Position numbers and translations under genes: made by a program. From Armigeres subalbatus (lineage: Eukaryota; Arthropoda; Insecta; Diptera; Culicidae), in contig NW_026943133.1 in assembly GCF_024139115.2 (NCBI RefSeq), forward strand, positions 62,001-126,000: a stretch of 64,000 bases of DNA. The letters run 5' to 3'. The notes beneath the pieces were generated by a model. That model saw only the letters and a list, made by a program, of their open reading frames with translations. It did not search any database and had not been told where the DNA came from. This document shows, piece by piece, positions 55,190-64,000 of the stretch (within the stretch, counting starts at the first letter, position 1; every line of letters starts with the position of its first letter).

Positions 55190-55975
55190 ACCTTGTTCGG
55201 CGACAACAACGCTAGTGTAGGAGGGATGAAATGTACAGACCGGTGTGGTGATCGGACTGAACAATCTGCATACTGTATCGATAGACAACAGCCCACGACG
55301 CATAAACTTTGTAGCCTTCCGCGGAATACTACTCCTACTGCACGCTCGTGCACGTGCATATATAGCTACTTCTTATGCACGAACACAGATTTCCGGATAA
55401 AGTGACATCGTTGATCAAGGCGACGATGGATCGCGATGTGCGTAGTTCGAGTTTCAGGGACATTCTCGAGTCCCTTCGAAACGCGTAGTGGGTTACGGTA
55501 AGGTGATGGTCTTTCATGCCTGTTCTTCAACATCGCTTTGGGAGGAGTATTTCACGAAGACATTGATAGTATGGCAAGTAGCTGAGAAGATGCATGAAGC
55601 CTACATCAGACCGAAGATGGCAGCAAGCGGGTCGGACTAGTCACCAGCACGTCGAAGACGAAGTACAGAATAGGGCTTAAAAAGAAAACAACGTTAGCCA
55701 TCCCCCACAAGTTTGTATCGAGGTGGTTGAAAAATTCGTGTACTTGGTTTCACTGGTGACCTCCAATAATGATACCAGCAAAGAATTTCGGAGACGCATC
55801 ATGGCAGGAAATCGTACGTACTTTGGACTCCGCAAAACGCTCCGAACAACTAGAGTTCGCCACCGTTCCAAACTGATTTTGTAGTCATTACACCGGTAGG
55901 ACTCTACGGATACCATTCCTAGACGATGCTCGTGGAGGACCGATGCGCACTTACGACGATTAACGGACCCTCTGA
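55190..55975 (+). pseudogene. Decayed RTE-like retrotransposon remnant
   Basis: Two blocks align along the element at 60636-63056. 55195-55345 corresponds to endonuclease sequence at 60650-60780. 55370-55960 corresponds to RT sequence at 62060-62730, including the GGTTACGG(T/C)AAGGTGATGG and ACGTCGAAGACGAAGTAC regions. The sequence between is deleted. Many stops and indels are present, and the catalytic FADD box is lost. Confidence 0.85.
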
Positions 55976-56321
55976 ATAACTAATAATAATATTTGGCAGA
56001 TGGCCAAGGGCGTACGCATTCAAGGTTTTATGTACAGACTTATTGAATTTTGGTCAATCCACTGTTGACAAAATCAAGAGCGCAAGGTTGTTGGTGTTCT
56101 TTGCTGGACGCAGATCGCGCGGTTATCGAAATGTCCGGGTCTGCTGTACGGGTGAGATTATTAATAAGAAAATGAAGAAAAAAGGGAAACGGCAGCTCTT
56201 GGCTCTTCAAGTTTCTACCTAAGCAATAAGGTAATTAGTTGTATAGGCAAATAAAGTAGGCAAATAAGATTAGATTAGGTACCTAGCATAGTATAAATAG
56301 TGTAAGCTGCGATTGTTTTCT
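55976..56321. other. Short stretch with a diverged GATCGCGCG repeat
   Basis: GCAGATCGCGCGGTTATCGA near 56095 resembles the palindromic repeat at 42.98-43.15 kb and 30.59 kb. No gene recognised. Confidence 0.4.
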
Positions 56322-56449
56322 TCAAGTCGAGTCAAGTACAAGACACTGAAGACGACCTCACAGTTGAGGACGAAATACGTATCTGCAAAGATAAAAAACT
56401 TAGTGGACTTGAATCGAAAGTACCAAACTCGTCTTAGACGGTTGAAGAA
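56322..56449 (+). repeat. R1 repeat copy, full length
   Basis: GTCGAGTCAAGTACAAGACA, CTGAAGACGACC, GACGAAATACGTATCTGC and CTCGTCTTAGACGGTTG are all present in the family order. Confidence 0.82.
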
Positions 56450-57465
56450 AATGAAACCATCAGTGCAAATTTGTTCGCATTTTGTATAGGACGCAAAACG
56501 CGGTAGTGCATGATTGGACGCGTCTGTGTTAGGACACAGAATAATCTCGAAATCCGGGGATGTATGTGTGGTCGGTGAATAATTAAAGAATGCGTGTTCG
56601 TATTTCAAGCGTTACGCAGAACGATCGAAAGGAGAAAATGAGGACTTGGGTAGATGGTTGTAGCTGTATTTTGCGGTGGAAGGAGATGCAGTCAAACTGG
56701 TTATCGGCTTTGATTTTTTAACAACCGCATTGAAATTAGTTTTAGAACCGCGGGCTTTAGTTTTTCACTGGCTGGAAATTAGTGAAGTTAAGTGACCGTC
56801 GTGAAACTCGAAAGTGCCGTCTTCTGTATAAGCTTGTCTAAGACTTGAATCAGCAATTTCCGGATTTAGCACGACACGAGATTAGTTATAATATAGTTAT
56901 AATATTGTAAATTGCGGGAGTAGGAATGTTCTTGATTTGATTTTTTGAATTCCTCATAGCTTTGGATTTTTTATAGGAATAACTAATATTTAGATAAGAA
57001 ATAACAGCGGTTCTCAACCTTCCAACTTTTGCAACTTTTGCATAAATTGAGGTACCCACTATTTTTTGCTGTTTATGAAAATAAACGTAACTCATAAGAT
57101 ATATGAAAAATGGACCTAATGAGTGGATCTTCATAAAGTTAGCTGAAATTTTTATAAATCTGTGAAACTTTCAAAGTTAAAGTAAGTTTATACATCGAGC
57201 TTCCAACAGGAATTTTATAACGATTTCTAGAGTGCTTTGAGAATATGTCGTATGTGCAAAAGAAAGTCTGTCTCTCTGGTTCCATTCTTTATCGATTATT
57301 ACAAAACTATACCATAATTAACTTCGGATTTCTTGACAGGAATCTAAACACAATAGCTTTGTCTAGCATGCTGAAGTGGAAATGGAGCATAAAACGGAAA
57401 ACTAGCCGATCTATTAGCAAAAAAGAGCGTGAACAAAGAACCTCTCTCAATCTAGATTTAAGGCT
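56450..57465. other. Unassigned AT-rich stretch
   Basis: No gene or repeat recognised. Frames at 56886-57134 and 57245-57502 have no known domain. Confidence 0.4.
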
Positions 57466-58261
57466 TCCGAGCCTCTTGAAACGAACCTTCCAAGCCCTTT
57501 GATGGAAAGGTTCCAAGCATCTTTAAAGACGGTCTTCGAACTCCTTAAAAGAAGACTTCAGAGCTTATTGAAAGAACGCCTCTGAACCTGAAAGTAGGCT
57601 TCCAAGAGCCTTGTGCATTTTGAAGAGAGGCTTCCTAGCCTATAGAAAGGAGACGTCCGAGCCTCTTGAAAGAATGCTTCCGAGCCCATTGAAAGAAGAC
57701 ACCCGAGCCTCTTGAAAGAAGGATTCCGTGTCTTTTGAAGTATCTGAGTATTTTGAAAGGACGCTTCTGAGCCTCTAGAAAGTACGCTTGCAAGTCTTTT
57801 GAAAGAAGAATATCAAATCTTTTTAAAGGAAGGCTTTCGAGCCACTTGAAGGAGGCTTCCGAGCCTCTCGAAAAAAGAATTCCGAGCATTTCAAAGGGAG
57901 GCTTCCAATCCTATTGAAAGGAGGTTTATGAACCTCTTGAAAAGAGGCCTCTGAGCCTCTTTAAATGAGCCTTCCGAACCTTTTGAAAGAGCCTTCCAAG
58001 CCTATCAAAAGAAGAAGAAAGAAAAACAATATAAGAAGGCTTGCAGCCCTCTTGAAAGAAGACATTCGGGCTTCTTAAAAAAGCCAAGCTTCTGTAAAGA
58101 AGACTTCCGAGCCTGTTGACAGAAGACTCCCGTGGCTTTTAAAAAGAGCCCTCCGAGCCTCTTTAAATAATGCTTCCGGGACTATTGAAAGAAGGCTGCC
58201 GCACCTCTTAGAAGAGGGCTTTCGGGTCTCCTGAAAGGAGGCTTCCTAACCTCTTGAAATG
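57466..58261. repeat. Minisatellite, about 27-bp unit (left part)
   Basis: About 28 degenerate copies of a unit close to GGCTTCCGAGCCTCTTGAAA plus AGAAG or AGGA. The inverted GGCTTCCGAGCC core makes each unit able to form a small hairpin. The array resumes at 60100-60165 after an insertion. Open frames in it are artefacts. Confidence 0.92.
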
Positions 58262-58734
58262 TGTAAGACTCTAATTTTGTGGCCCCGGAACTGCTCAGTT
58301 CCAGAAGGGAACTGGCCTAAACCCCTAGCTGCTGGTCTAGCCACGGCAGTCGTCTAGGGTGGACTCAAAAGGTCTCTTTTGTTCCGGGTCTCAGGGTCAC
58401 TGATGTGGGGAGGTTTTCGAGAGCGCAAAGGACCTAACCAGAAAACTGAAAAATGGATTTGGAGGCTTTTATTACAAAACAAAAAAAACTTACAGGTGGG
58501 TGGCGATAAGGTGACTAGGTAACGCGGTGAGGTAGTCGGCGGGCTGCCGAACGAAAATGATGCCAGAAGGAATCCGGCCAATGATGCAGTCGACGGTAGG
58601 TCAGACGGTTATGACCCCTGCAGGCCGCGTAGGGAAGCGGACTTCGGTGTCGTTCAATGGTGGCAAGACAGTGGTTCAGTCAAAGGCGGTCGGTTGGAAG
58701 TCGGACTAATAGGCGGGCGGATGGCCAGGTGGCC

Positions 58735-58948
58735 GGATGGAAAAGCGGCTGACACGCGACCGCGTGATAATACGGCCACTGGCAGTCGGCTTGAGGCCGA
58801 ATAATGGTGCTACCGGACGGTCTAACGAAACAGCGACTGCCACGCGTCTGGACGATGATACGGCCACTGGCAGTCGGCTGGAGGCCGAATAATGGTGCTA
58901 ACGGTCGGCCTAACGAAAAAGCGGCTGACACGCGGCCGGACGATGATA
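58735..58948. repeat. Tandem repeat of about 110 bp inside the LTR-like insertion
   Basis: AAGCGGCTGACACGCG, GATAATACGGCCACTGG, CAGTCGGCTTGAGGCCGAAT and AATGGTGCTA recur about twice, with a third partial copy interrupted by the nested element and resuming at 59474. Confidence 0.8.
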
Positions 58949-59473
58949 GGGGAAGTGGGGGTAACACGCCCATAGGGGTTAAAACGCGCCACCCCTGAAT
59001 AAGGTTAAATATCCCCATTGTGATTATTTTAAATAGTCTATACGATGAATCAATGAAAAATATTGCCATTGGATACATATATTTCATGATTTTTCTCTAG
59101 TTACACATGAAAAACTCGAAAAAATGATTTTTGCGTGTTTTGATGCAATTCTAGCTCGGTGAAATTTAGTCTTTCTATCGCTGTTATTCATTGGTAAATT
59201 GAAAATTGAGCCATGAGCCATGCTGCTTACTCGTGTTCTTTATGTTCCACACGAAATCGTCGTCAAAATTGGTCTTAAAACGATTTGATGGGCCTTCAAA
59301 CTTCTGAGGTCGGTGTGGGGCAGTACGCCCATGCTCATTTCGTATGACCGATCGGTAGTCAGTCGCAGATATGCTGTTCTTTAGTATGCGCTGATGAAAA
59401 CTGGCTGAAATGGTGGTTTTCATTGATAAAAATGGCATTTTCCTTAACGTGGGCGTCCTACCTCCAGTTCCCC
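58949..59473. mobile_element. 525-bp TA-flanked element nested in the tandem repeat
   Basis: The left end GGGGAAGTGGGGGTAACACG and the inverse of the right end GGGGAACTGGAGGTAGGACG match, both continuing CCCA. TA flanks both sides (58947-58948 and 59474-59475). Removing it restores the repeat GATGATACGGCCACT seen in the other copy. No transposase frame. Confidence 0.88.
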
Positions 59474-60099
59474 TACGGCCACTAGGCGGCGATGCAGCCG
59501 GACGAAGATGCGCCGACAGACGACTGCGCGACGTTTCAGTCGGCAGTGGCTTGGATGGTGAGGTATCTGACGGAAAGTCAGATGGTGATACGGGTAGCAC
59601 GCGGCCGGTCGTTGTAATTTACGGCGGAAAGCCGATGATTTTCCGGATGAGGATTCCGCCTGCGAGTGGCGGACTATAGAGCCACCGGTGGGAGGCCGAG
59701 CACGGAGGCAGTCTACGAACTGCTATGCGATTGGCCTCGAAAATCTCCGGCGTCCTTTGCACCAACTCACTGTGACACTTCTTTAAATTTTCCAAGAAGG
59801 GCAGAACTCTCCTCGTTGATTCCACAACGCTGACTACCATCACTTCTTTTTTTCGCTGTCCCTCCAGCCTCTTGCTAGGGCACTCATCTCTTCACAGAAA
59901 AGACGCGTTTTATGTATCCGCCTTTTCCTCTTTTATCTATATTATCGCTTACTGGGCGATGTAGCTCATTTTGCGGCTTGCGTTTCAGCCACCCACCGCA
60001 CGATTTGATATCACCGTTTACAAATCTTTCCTACGCACAATGTAACTTTACATTTTTACGCTCGAATGAACAAAACCCGTTACCCGCCGGTAACAAATG

Positions 60100-60165
60100 T
60101 GTCCTCCGAACCTCTTGAAAAGAGTCCTCCGAGCTGCTCAGAGAGGCTTCCGGAAAGTGTAGAAG
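60100..60165. repeat. Minisatellite, about 27-bp unit (right part)
   Basis: TCCTCCGAACCTCTTGAAAA and GAGAGGCTTCCGGAAA continue the array cut at 58261. Confidence 0.8.
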
Positions 60166-60622
60166 GTTGCTTCCAATCTTCTTGCAACGATACAACTGAG
60201 TTTTTCGAAAAAAAAACGCTCATGTCTCTCAAATGCCACACCCGAACTGGTAGATTTTAGTTCAGAAGCATATTTTTAACATGTAATTCAAATTATTGTT
60301 TTAGCCAGGTAGATTGCATAGAAGAATTTGTAAATTTGCTTATTCGTCGTTTTTTCCTTTTGATTTTTTGTCATACAGCCGTTTTTCCATTGTTCTCGTT
60401 GTGGAGAAATCTTTTACTTATCATCTTTGTATACATTTACGATATGTAGCATACCATAAAAGACTCTTTTTCGCAAGCTATCATGATTAGGAACTGATTT
60501 GCAGAAGTATACCCCATGATAAATTTCGTTTAAGAAGCTCCAAACGCGAGGGGCACTGATTCTAATAATGCATTTCAACTTGTTATATAATAATAATAAT
60601 AATATATAATATATAATAAATC
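60166..60622. other. Unassigned AT-rich stretch ending in ATA-rich simple repeat
   Basis: No gene recognised; 60584-60622 is an (ATA)n/(AT)n tract next to the RTE insertion site. Confidence 0.4.
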
Positions 60623-60659
60623 ATAACTTTTCTGTCATGACGCTCAGGTAGGAAGGGAG

Positions 60660-61024
60660 GAAATGTATAGACCGGTCATCGGACCGGATAGTCTGCACAC
60701 CGTATCGAATGACAACGGCCAACGATGCATAAACTTCGCAGCCTTCGCAGCACCTTCTTTCCCCGCAAAAATATCCACAAGGCCACATGGAGATCACCCA
60801 ACCAAGAAACGGAAAACCAAATCGAGCACGTTCTAATCGACGGTAAATTCTTCTCCGACATCACGAACGTCCGCACTTACCGCAGTGCGAATATTGAATC
60901 CGACCACTACCTCGTTGCAGTATGCCTGCGCTCAAAACTCTCGACAGTGTACAACACGCGTCGAAGTCGGACGCCGCGGCTTAACATTGGGCGGCTACAA
61001 TACGGTAGACTAGCCCAAGAATAA
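60660..61024 (+). pseudogene. RTE-like endonuclease C-terminal half
   Basis: It carries the AP-endonuclease-type blocks MYRPVIGPDSLHTVSNDNG and, in another frame, NIHKATWRSP, NQIEHVLIDGKFFSDI, VRTYRSANIESDHYLVAV. The conserved SDH motif is intact. This domain would nick target DNA. The N-terminal half is absent (5' truncation), and a shift near 60755 and a stop at 61022-61024 break it. Confidence 0.88.
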
Positions 61025-61031
61025 GCTGGAA

Positions 61032-62884
61032 GTGGCACTCCCAACGGAAGAGCAGCTAGGCGCAGCTTCTCTTGAAGATGGCTGGAGAGATATTCGATCC
61101 GCCATTGGTAGCACCGCAACCGCTGCACTTGGCACGGTGCCCCCGGATCAGAGAAACGACTGGTATGACGGCGAATGTGAGCAGTTAGTAGAAGAGAAGA
61201 ATGCAGCATGGGCGAGATTGCTGCAACACCGCACGAGGGCGAACGAGGCACGATATAAACAGACGCGGAACAGACAAAACTCGATTTTCCGGAGGAAAAA
61301 GCGTCAGCAGGAAGATCGAGACCGTGAAGAGACGGAGCAACTGTATTGCGCTAATAACACACGAAAGTTCTATGAGAAGTTGAACCCTTCACGTAAGGGC
61401 CACGTGCCACAGCCCGATATGTGTAAGGACATAAACGGGAACCTTCTTACGAACGAGCGTAAGGTGATCCAAAGGTGGCGGCAGCACTACGAAGAGCACC
61501 TTAATGGCGATGTAGCAGACGAAGATGGCGGTATGGTGATGGACCTGGGGGAGCGCGCGCAGGATATAATTCTACCGGCTCCGGATCTTCAGGAAATCCA
61601 GGAGGAGATTGGCCGCCTGAAGAACAACAAAGCCCTTGGAGTTGACCAACTACCAGGAGAGCTATTTAAACACGGTGGTGAGGCACTGGCTAGAGCGCTG
61701 CACTGGGTCATTACCAAGATTTGGGAGGAGGAAGTTTTGCCGCAGGTGTGGATGGAAGGTGTCGTGTGTCCCATCTACAAAAAGGGCGATAAGCTGGATT
61801 GTAGCAACTACCGCGCAATCACATTGCTGAACGCCGCCTACAAGGTACTCTCCCAAATTTTATGCCGTCGACTAGCACCAATTGCAAGGGAGTTTGTGGG
61901 GCAGTACCAGGCGGGTTTTATGGGCGAACGCTCCACCACGGACCAGGTGTTCGCCATTCGCCAAGTACTGCAGAAATGCCGCGAATACAACGTGCCCACA
62001 CATCATCTATTCATCGACTTCAAAGCCGCACATGATACAATCGATCGGGACCAGCTATGGCAGCTAATGCACGAACACGGATTTCCGGATAAACTGACAG
62101 GGTTGATCAAAGCGACGATCGGGTGATGTGCGTAGTTCGAGTTTCAGGGGCATTCTCGAATCCCTTCGAAACCCGCAGCGGGTTACGGCAAGGTGATGGT
62201 CTTTCGTGTCTGCTACTCAACATCGCTTTGGAAGGGGTAATACGAAGAGCAGGGATTAACACGAGTGGTACAATTTTCAATAAGTCCGTCTAGTTGTTTG
62301 GCTTCGCCGATGACATAGATATTATGGCACGTAACTTTGAGAAGATGGAGGAAGCCTACATCAGACTGAAGAGGGAAGCCAAGCGGATCGGACTAGTCAT
62401 CAACACGTCGAAGACGAAGTACATGATAGGAAGAGGTTCAAGAGAAGACAATGTGAGCCACCCACCGCGAGTTTGCATCGGTGGTGACGAAATCGAGGTG
62501 GTAGAAGAATTTGTGTACTTGGGTTCACTGGTGACTGCCGAAAATGATACCAGCAGAGAAATTCGAAGACGCATAGTGGCTGGAAATCGTTCATACTTTG
62601 AACTCCGCAAGACTCTCCGATCGAATAGAGTTCGCCCCCGTACCAAACTGACAATCCACAAAACGCTCATTAGACCGGTAGTCCTCAACGGACACGAGAC
62701 CTGGACGATGCTCGTGGAGGACCAACGCGCACTTGGAGTTTTCGAAAGGAAAGTGCTGCGTACCATCTATGGTGGGGTGCAGATGGCGGACGGTACGTGG
62801 AGGAGGCGAATGAACCACGAGTTGCATCATCTGTTGGGAGAACCATCCATCGTTCACACCGCGAAAATCGGACGACTGCGGTGA
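61032..62884 (+). pseudogene. RTE-like reverse transcriptase
   Basis: The first frame (61032-62126) contains ERKVIQRWRQHYEEHLNG, GVDQLPGELFKHG, GVVCPIYKKGDKLDCSNYRA, ITLLNAAYKVLSQILCRRL, YQAGFMGERSTTDQVFA and HLFIDFKAAHDTID (Tyr usually precedes Asp here; His in this copy). A shift at about 62120 leads to a stop. The second frame (62294-62884) contains FGFADDIDIMARN (catalytic FADD), INTSKTKYMIG, FVYLGSLVTAEND and GHETWTMLVEDQRAL. It closes at 62884 and resumes in another frame with RARWIDQVED-like sequence to about 63040. The protein is not intact. Confidence 0.93.
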
Positions 62885-63069
62885 AGAAGGCGAGGTGCGC
62901 AGCGGGCAAGGTGGATCGATCAAGTGGAAGATGACTCGCGGACCCTCCGTAGACTGCGTGGTTGGCGACGTGTAGCCATGGACCGAGCCGAATGGAGAAG
63001 ACTCTTATATACCGCACAGGCCACTTCGGCCTTAGTCTGAATAAATAATAATAATAATAACTTTTCTGT

Positions 63070-63940
63070 TGTTAAAGTAAGAAAAGAAAAAAATCAGTCT
63101 CCCTTCCCAAATGTTTCATCAATGGTAAGAATTTCAAATAAGAAATAAATAAACTCCAAATGCAGTGTATTGCGTATTGGGTGTATTGGGTATTCAGAAA
63201 ACGCCCTGATAAGACTAATTGTAGCATTAATAATAAATTTGATGTTAATGATGACGATGATATGTAAAGCATATGATAAGTATATTATCATTCGAAAGAC
63301 TATATATTTGGCGTTGAAACATGATGAAATCTATTCTAAGATGACGTGTTCAATCCTCAGCAAGTATTTCTTCTTTAAATTGCACATTGGCTTTCTTTGA
63401 TTAACAGTGCCAATTTTAAGTGTACGAATATATATTTAGAATGGTTATATTTTATAAACAAGCAAATTTAAATAATTTATTTGGAAATCGAATAAAGCCA
63501 CATGAAAAAATCGTGTTTGAAAAATAAAATAACATAATAGAAATCGCCACTTTTACTATTCGGTTCGCCATTGTTCGAAGACAACCCTATATACAAATTA
63601 TCAAAATTATTCATACAAAATGATCACGAAGTGGAAGCATGGCTATTTCAAAAACCATGACCACGTGGTTTATGGATGATCATGCTATCTTCAGAATTAT
63701 AATTATTATACCTACCTACTCTTCGTTCCCCAAAAGCATAAATTATTGCGCGTTAGACCTTGACTTTCTGCAAACAAGACCAACAAGTCTGGTTGCGCCC
63801 AAAAGTGTATCTCAAACTCATCTAAATTCATCGATAGAGTATGTTGGGGTAAAAGTAACAAATAAAGATAACATAAATCGGTCGCTTTTTTTGCCTTGAT
63901 AAACGCATTTCTTACGCGGTTTAAGGGATTTATGCAATTT
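63070..63940. other. Unassigned AT-rich stretch
   Basis: No gene or repeat recognised in this stretch; its short frames have no domain. Confidence 0.4.
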
Positions 63941-63944
63941 GTTT

Positions 63945-64000
63945 TCAAGGTTTTGATTTACGCGGAACGTATCCCTCGCGTAAAAACCGACTTCAGTGTA
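63945..64000. repeat. Partial repeat at the window edge
   Basis: TTTACGCGGAACGTATCCCT and CGCGTAAAAACCGACTTCAG form a short inverted repeat. It resembles, in inverse orientation, the block at 25945-26035. The copy is cut by the window end. Confidence 0.45.

Larger units (their letters stand above)
58262..60095. mobile_element. LTR-like insertion (possible solo LTR), 1.83 kb
   Basis: It begins TGTAAGACTCTAATTTTG and ends ACCCGCCGGTAACA, with AATG duplicated on both sides (58258-58261 and 60096-60099). It splits the 27-bp minisatellite cleanly. TG...CA ends and a 4-bp duplication fit a solo LTR, unusually long. An alternative reading is an 8-bp AAATGTGT duplication without inverted ends. It contains a tandem repeat of about 110 bp (58735-58950) and a nested TA element. 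Confidence 0.6.
60636..63056 (+). mobile_element. RTE-like non-LTR retrotransposon, 5'-truncated, 13-bp target duplication
   Basis: It starts inside the endonuclease domain and runs to a 3' (ATA)n tail. ATAACTTTTCTGT is duplicated at 60623-60635 and 63057-63069, marking a target-primed insertion. Coding blocks are endonuclease C-terminus, RT and C-terminal region, broken by stops and shifts. It is clearly better preserved than the remnant at 55.2-56.0 kb. Confidence 0.93.

Noticed and set aside
57307..57889. Frames rich in SFKRL/LLSRG
   Set aside because: They are the 27-bp minisatellite read in one frame.

Overview
The window is insect nuclear DNA, most likely from a culicine mosquito (Aedes-like). 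It is AT-rich and has short spliced exons. The three recognisable host genes match dipteran orthologues closely. Most of the sequence is transposable elements, including SINEs of the Feilai and Gecko type described from Aedes. No prokaryotic features, CRISPR arrays or functional tRNA genes were seen.

Host genes. (1) A complete U2 snRNP A' gene lies on the minus strand at 1248-2255 in four exons. (2) A complete eIF3 subunit G gene lies on the plus strand (coding 11076-12499), with a 5'UTR intron and one coding intron carrying a MITE. (3) A Tret1-like SLC2 sugar transporter lies on the minus strand. Its first coding exon is at 53950-54217 and its remaining exons at 20787-22166, so a 31.8 kb intron fills half the window. 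The main transporter exon has an apparent one-base frameshift. A small spliced minus-strand gene at about 2929-3450 is possible but unproven.

Layout. 1-10 kb: U2A' gene, two copies of a TA-flanked MITE, a 2 kb region bounded by inverted arms, and a 1.36 kb element with ACCGAG-rich ends. 10-12.5 kb: eIF3g. 12.8-14.7 kb: an RTE-like non-LTR element interrupted by a MITE with a perfect 10-bp target duplication. 15.0-19.4 kb: a complete but broken Ty1/copia element, itself inserted in a tRNA-Ala-like SINE and carrying two nested MITEs. 20.8-22.2 kb: transporter 3' exons. 22-54 kb: the giant intron, holding SINEs, a 167-bp satellite ending in a CA microsatellite, foldback elements and a young Ty3/gypsy element with identical LTRs (46.7-51.0 kb). 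55-63 kb: a decayed RTE copy, a 27-bp minisatellite split by an LTR-like insertion, and a better RTE-like copy with a 13-bp target duplication.

The host genes are unrelated in function (splicing, translation initiation, sugar transport). The main interest is the nested insertion history, which can be read from target-site duplications, and the effects of this load on the transporter gene.
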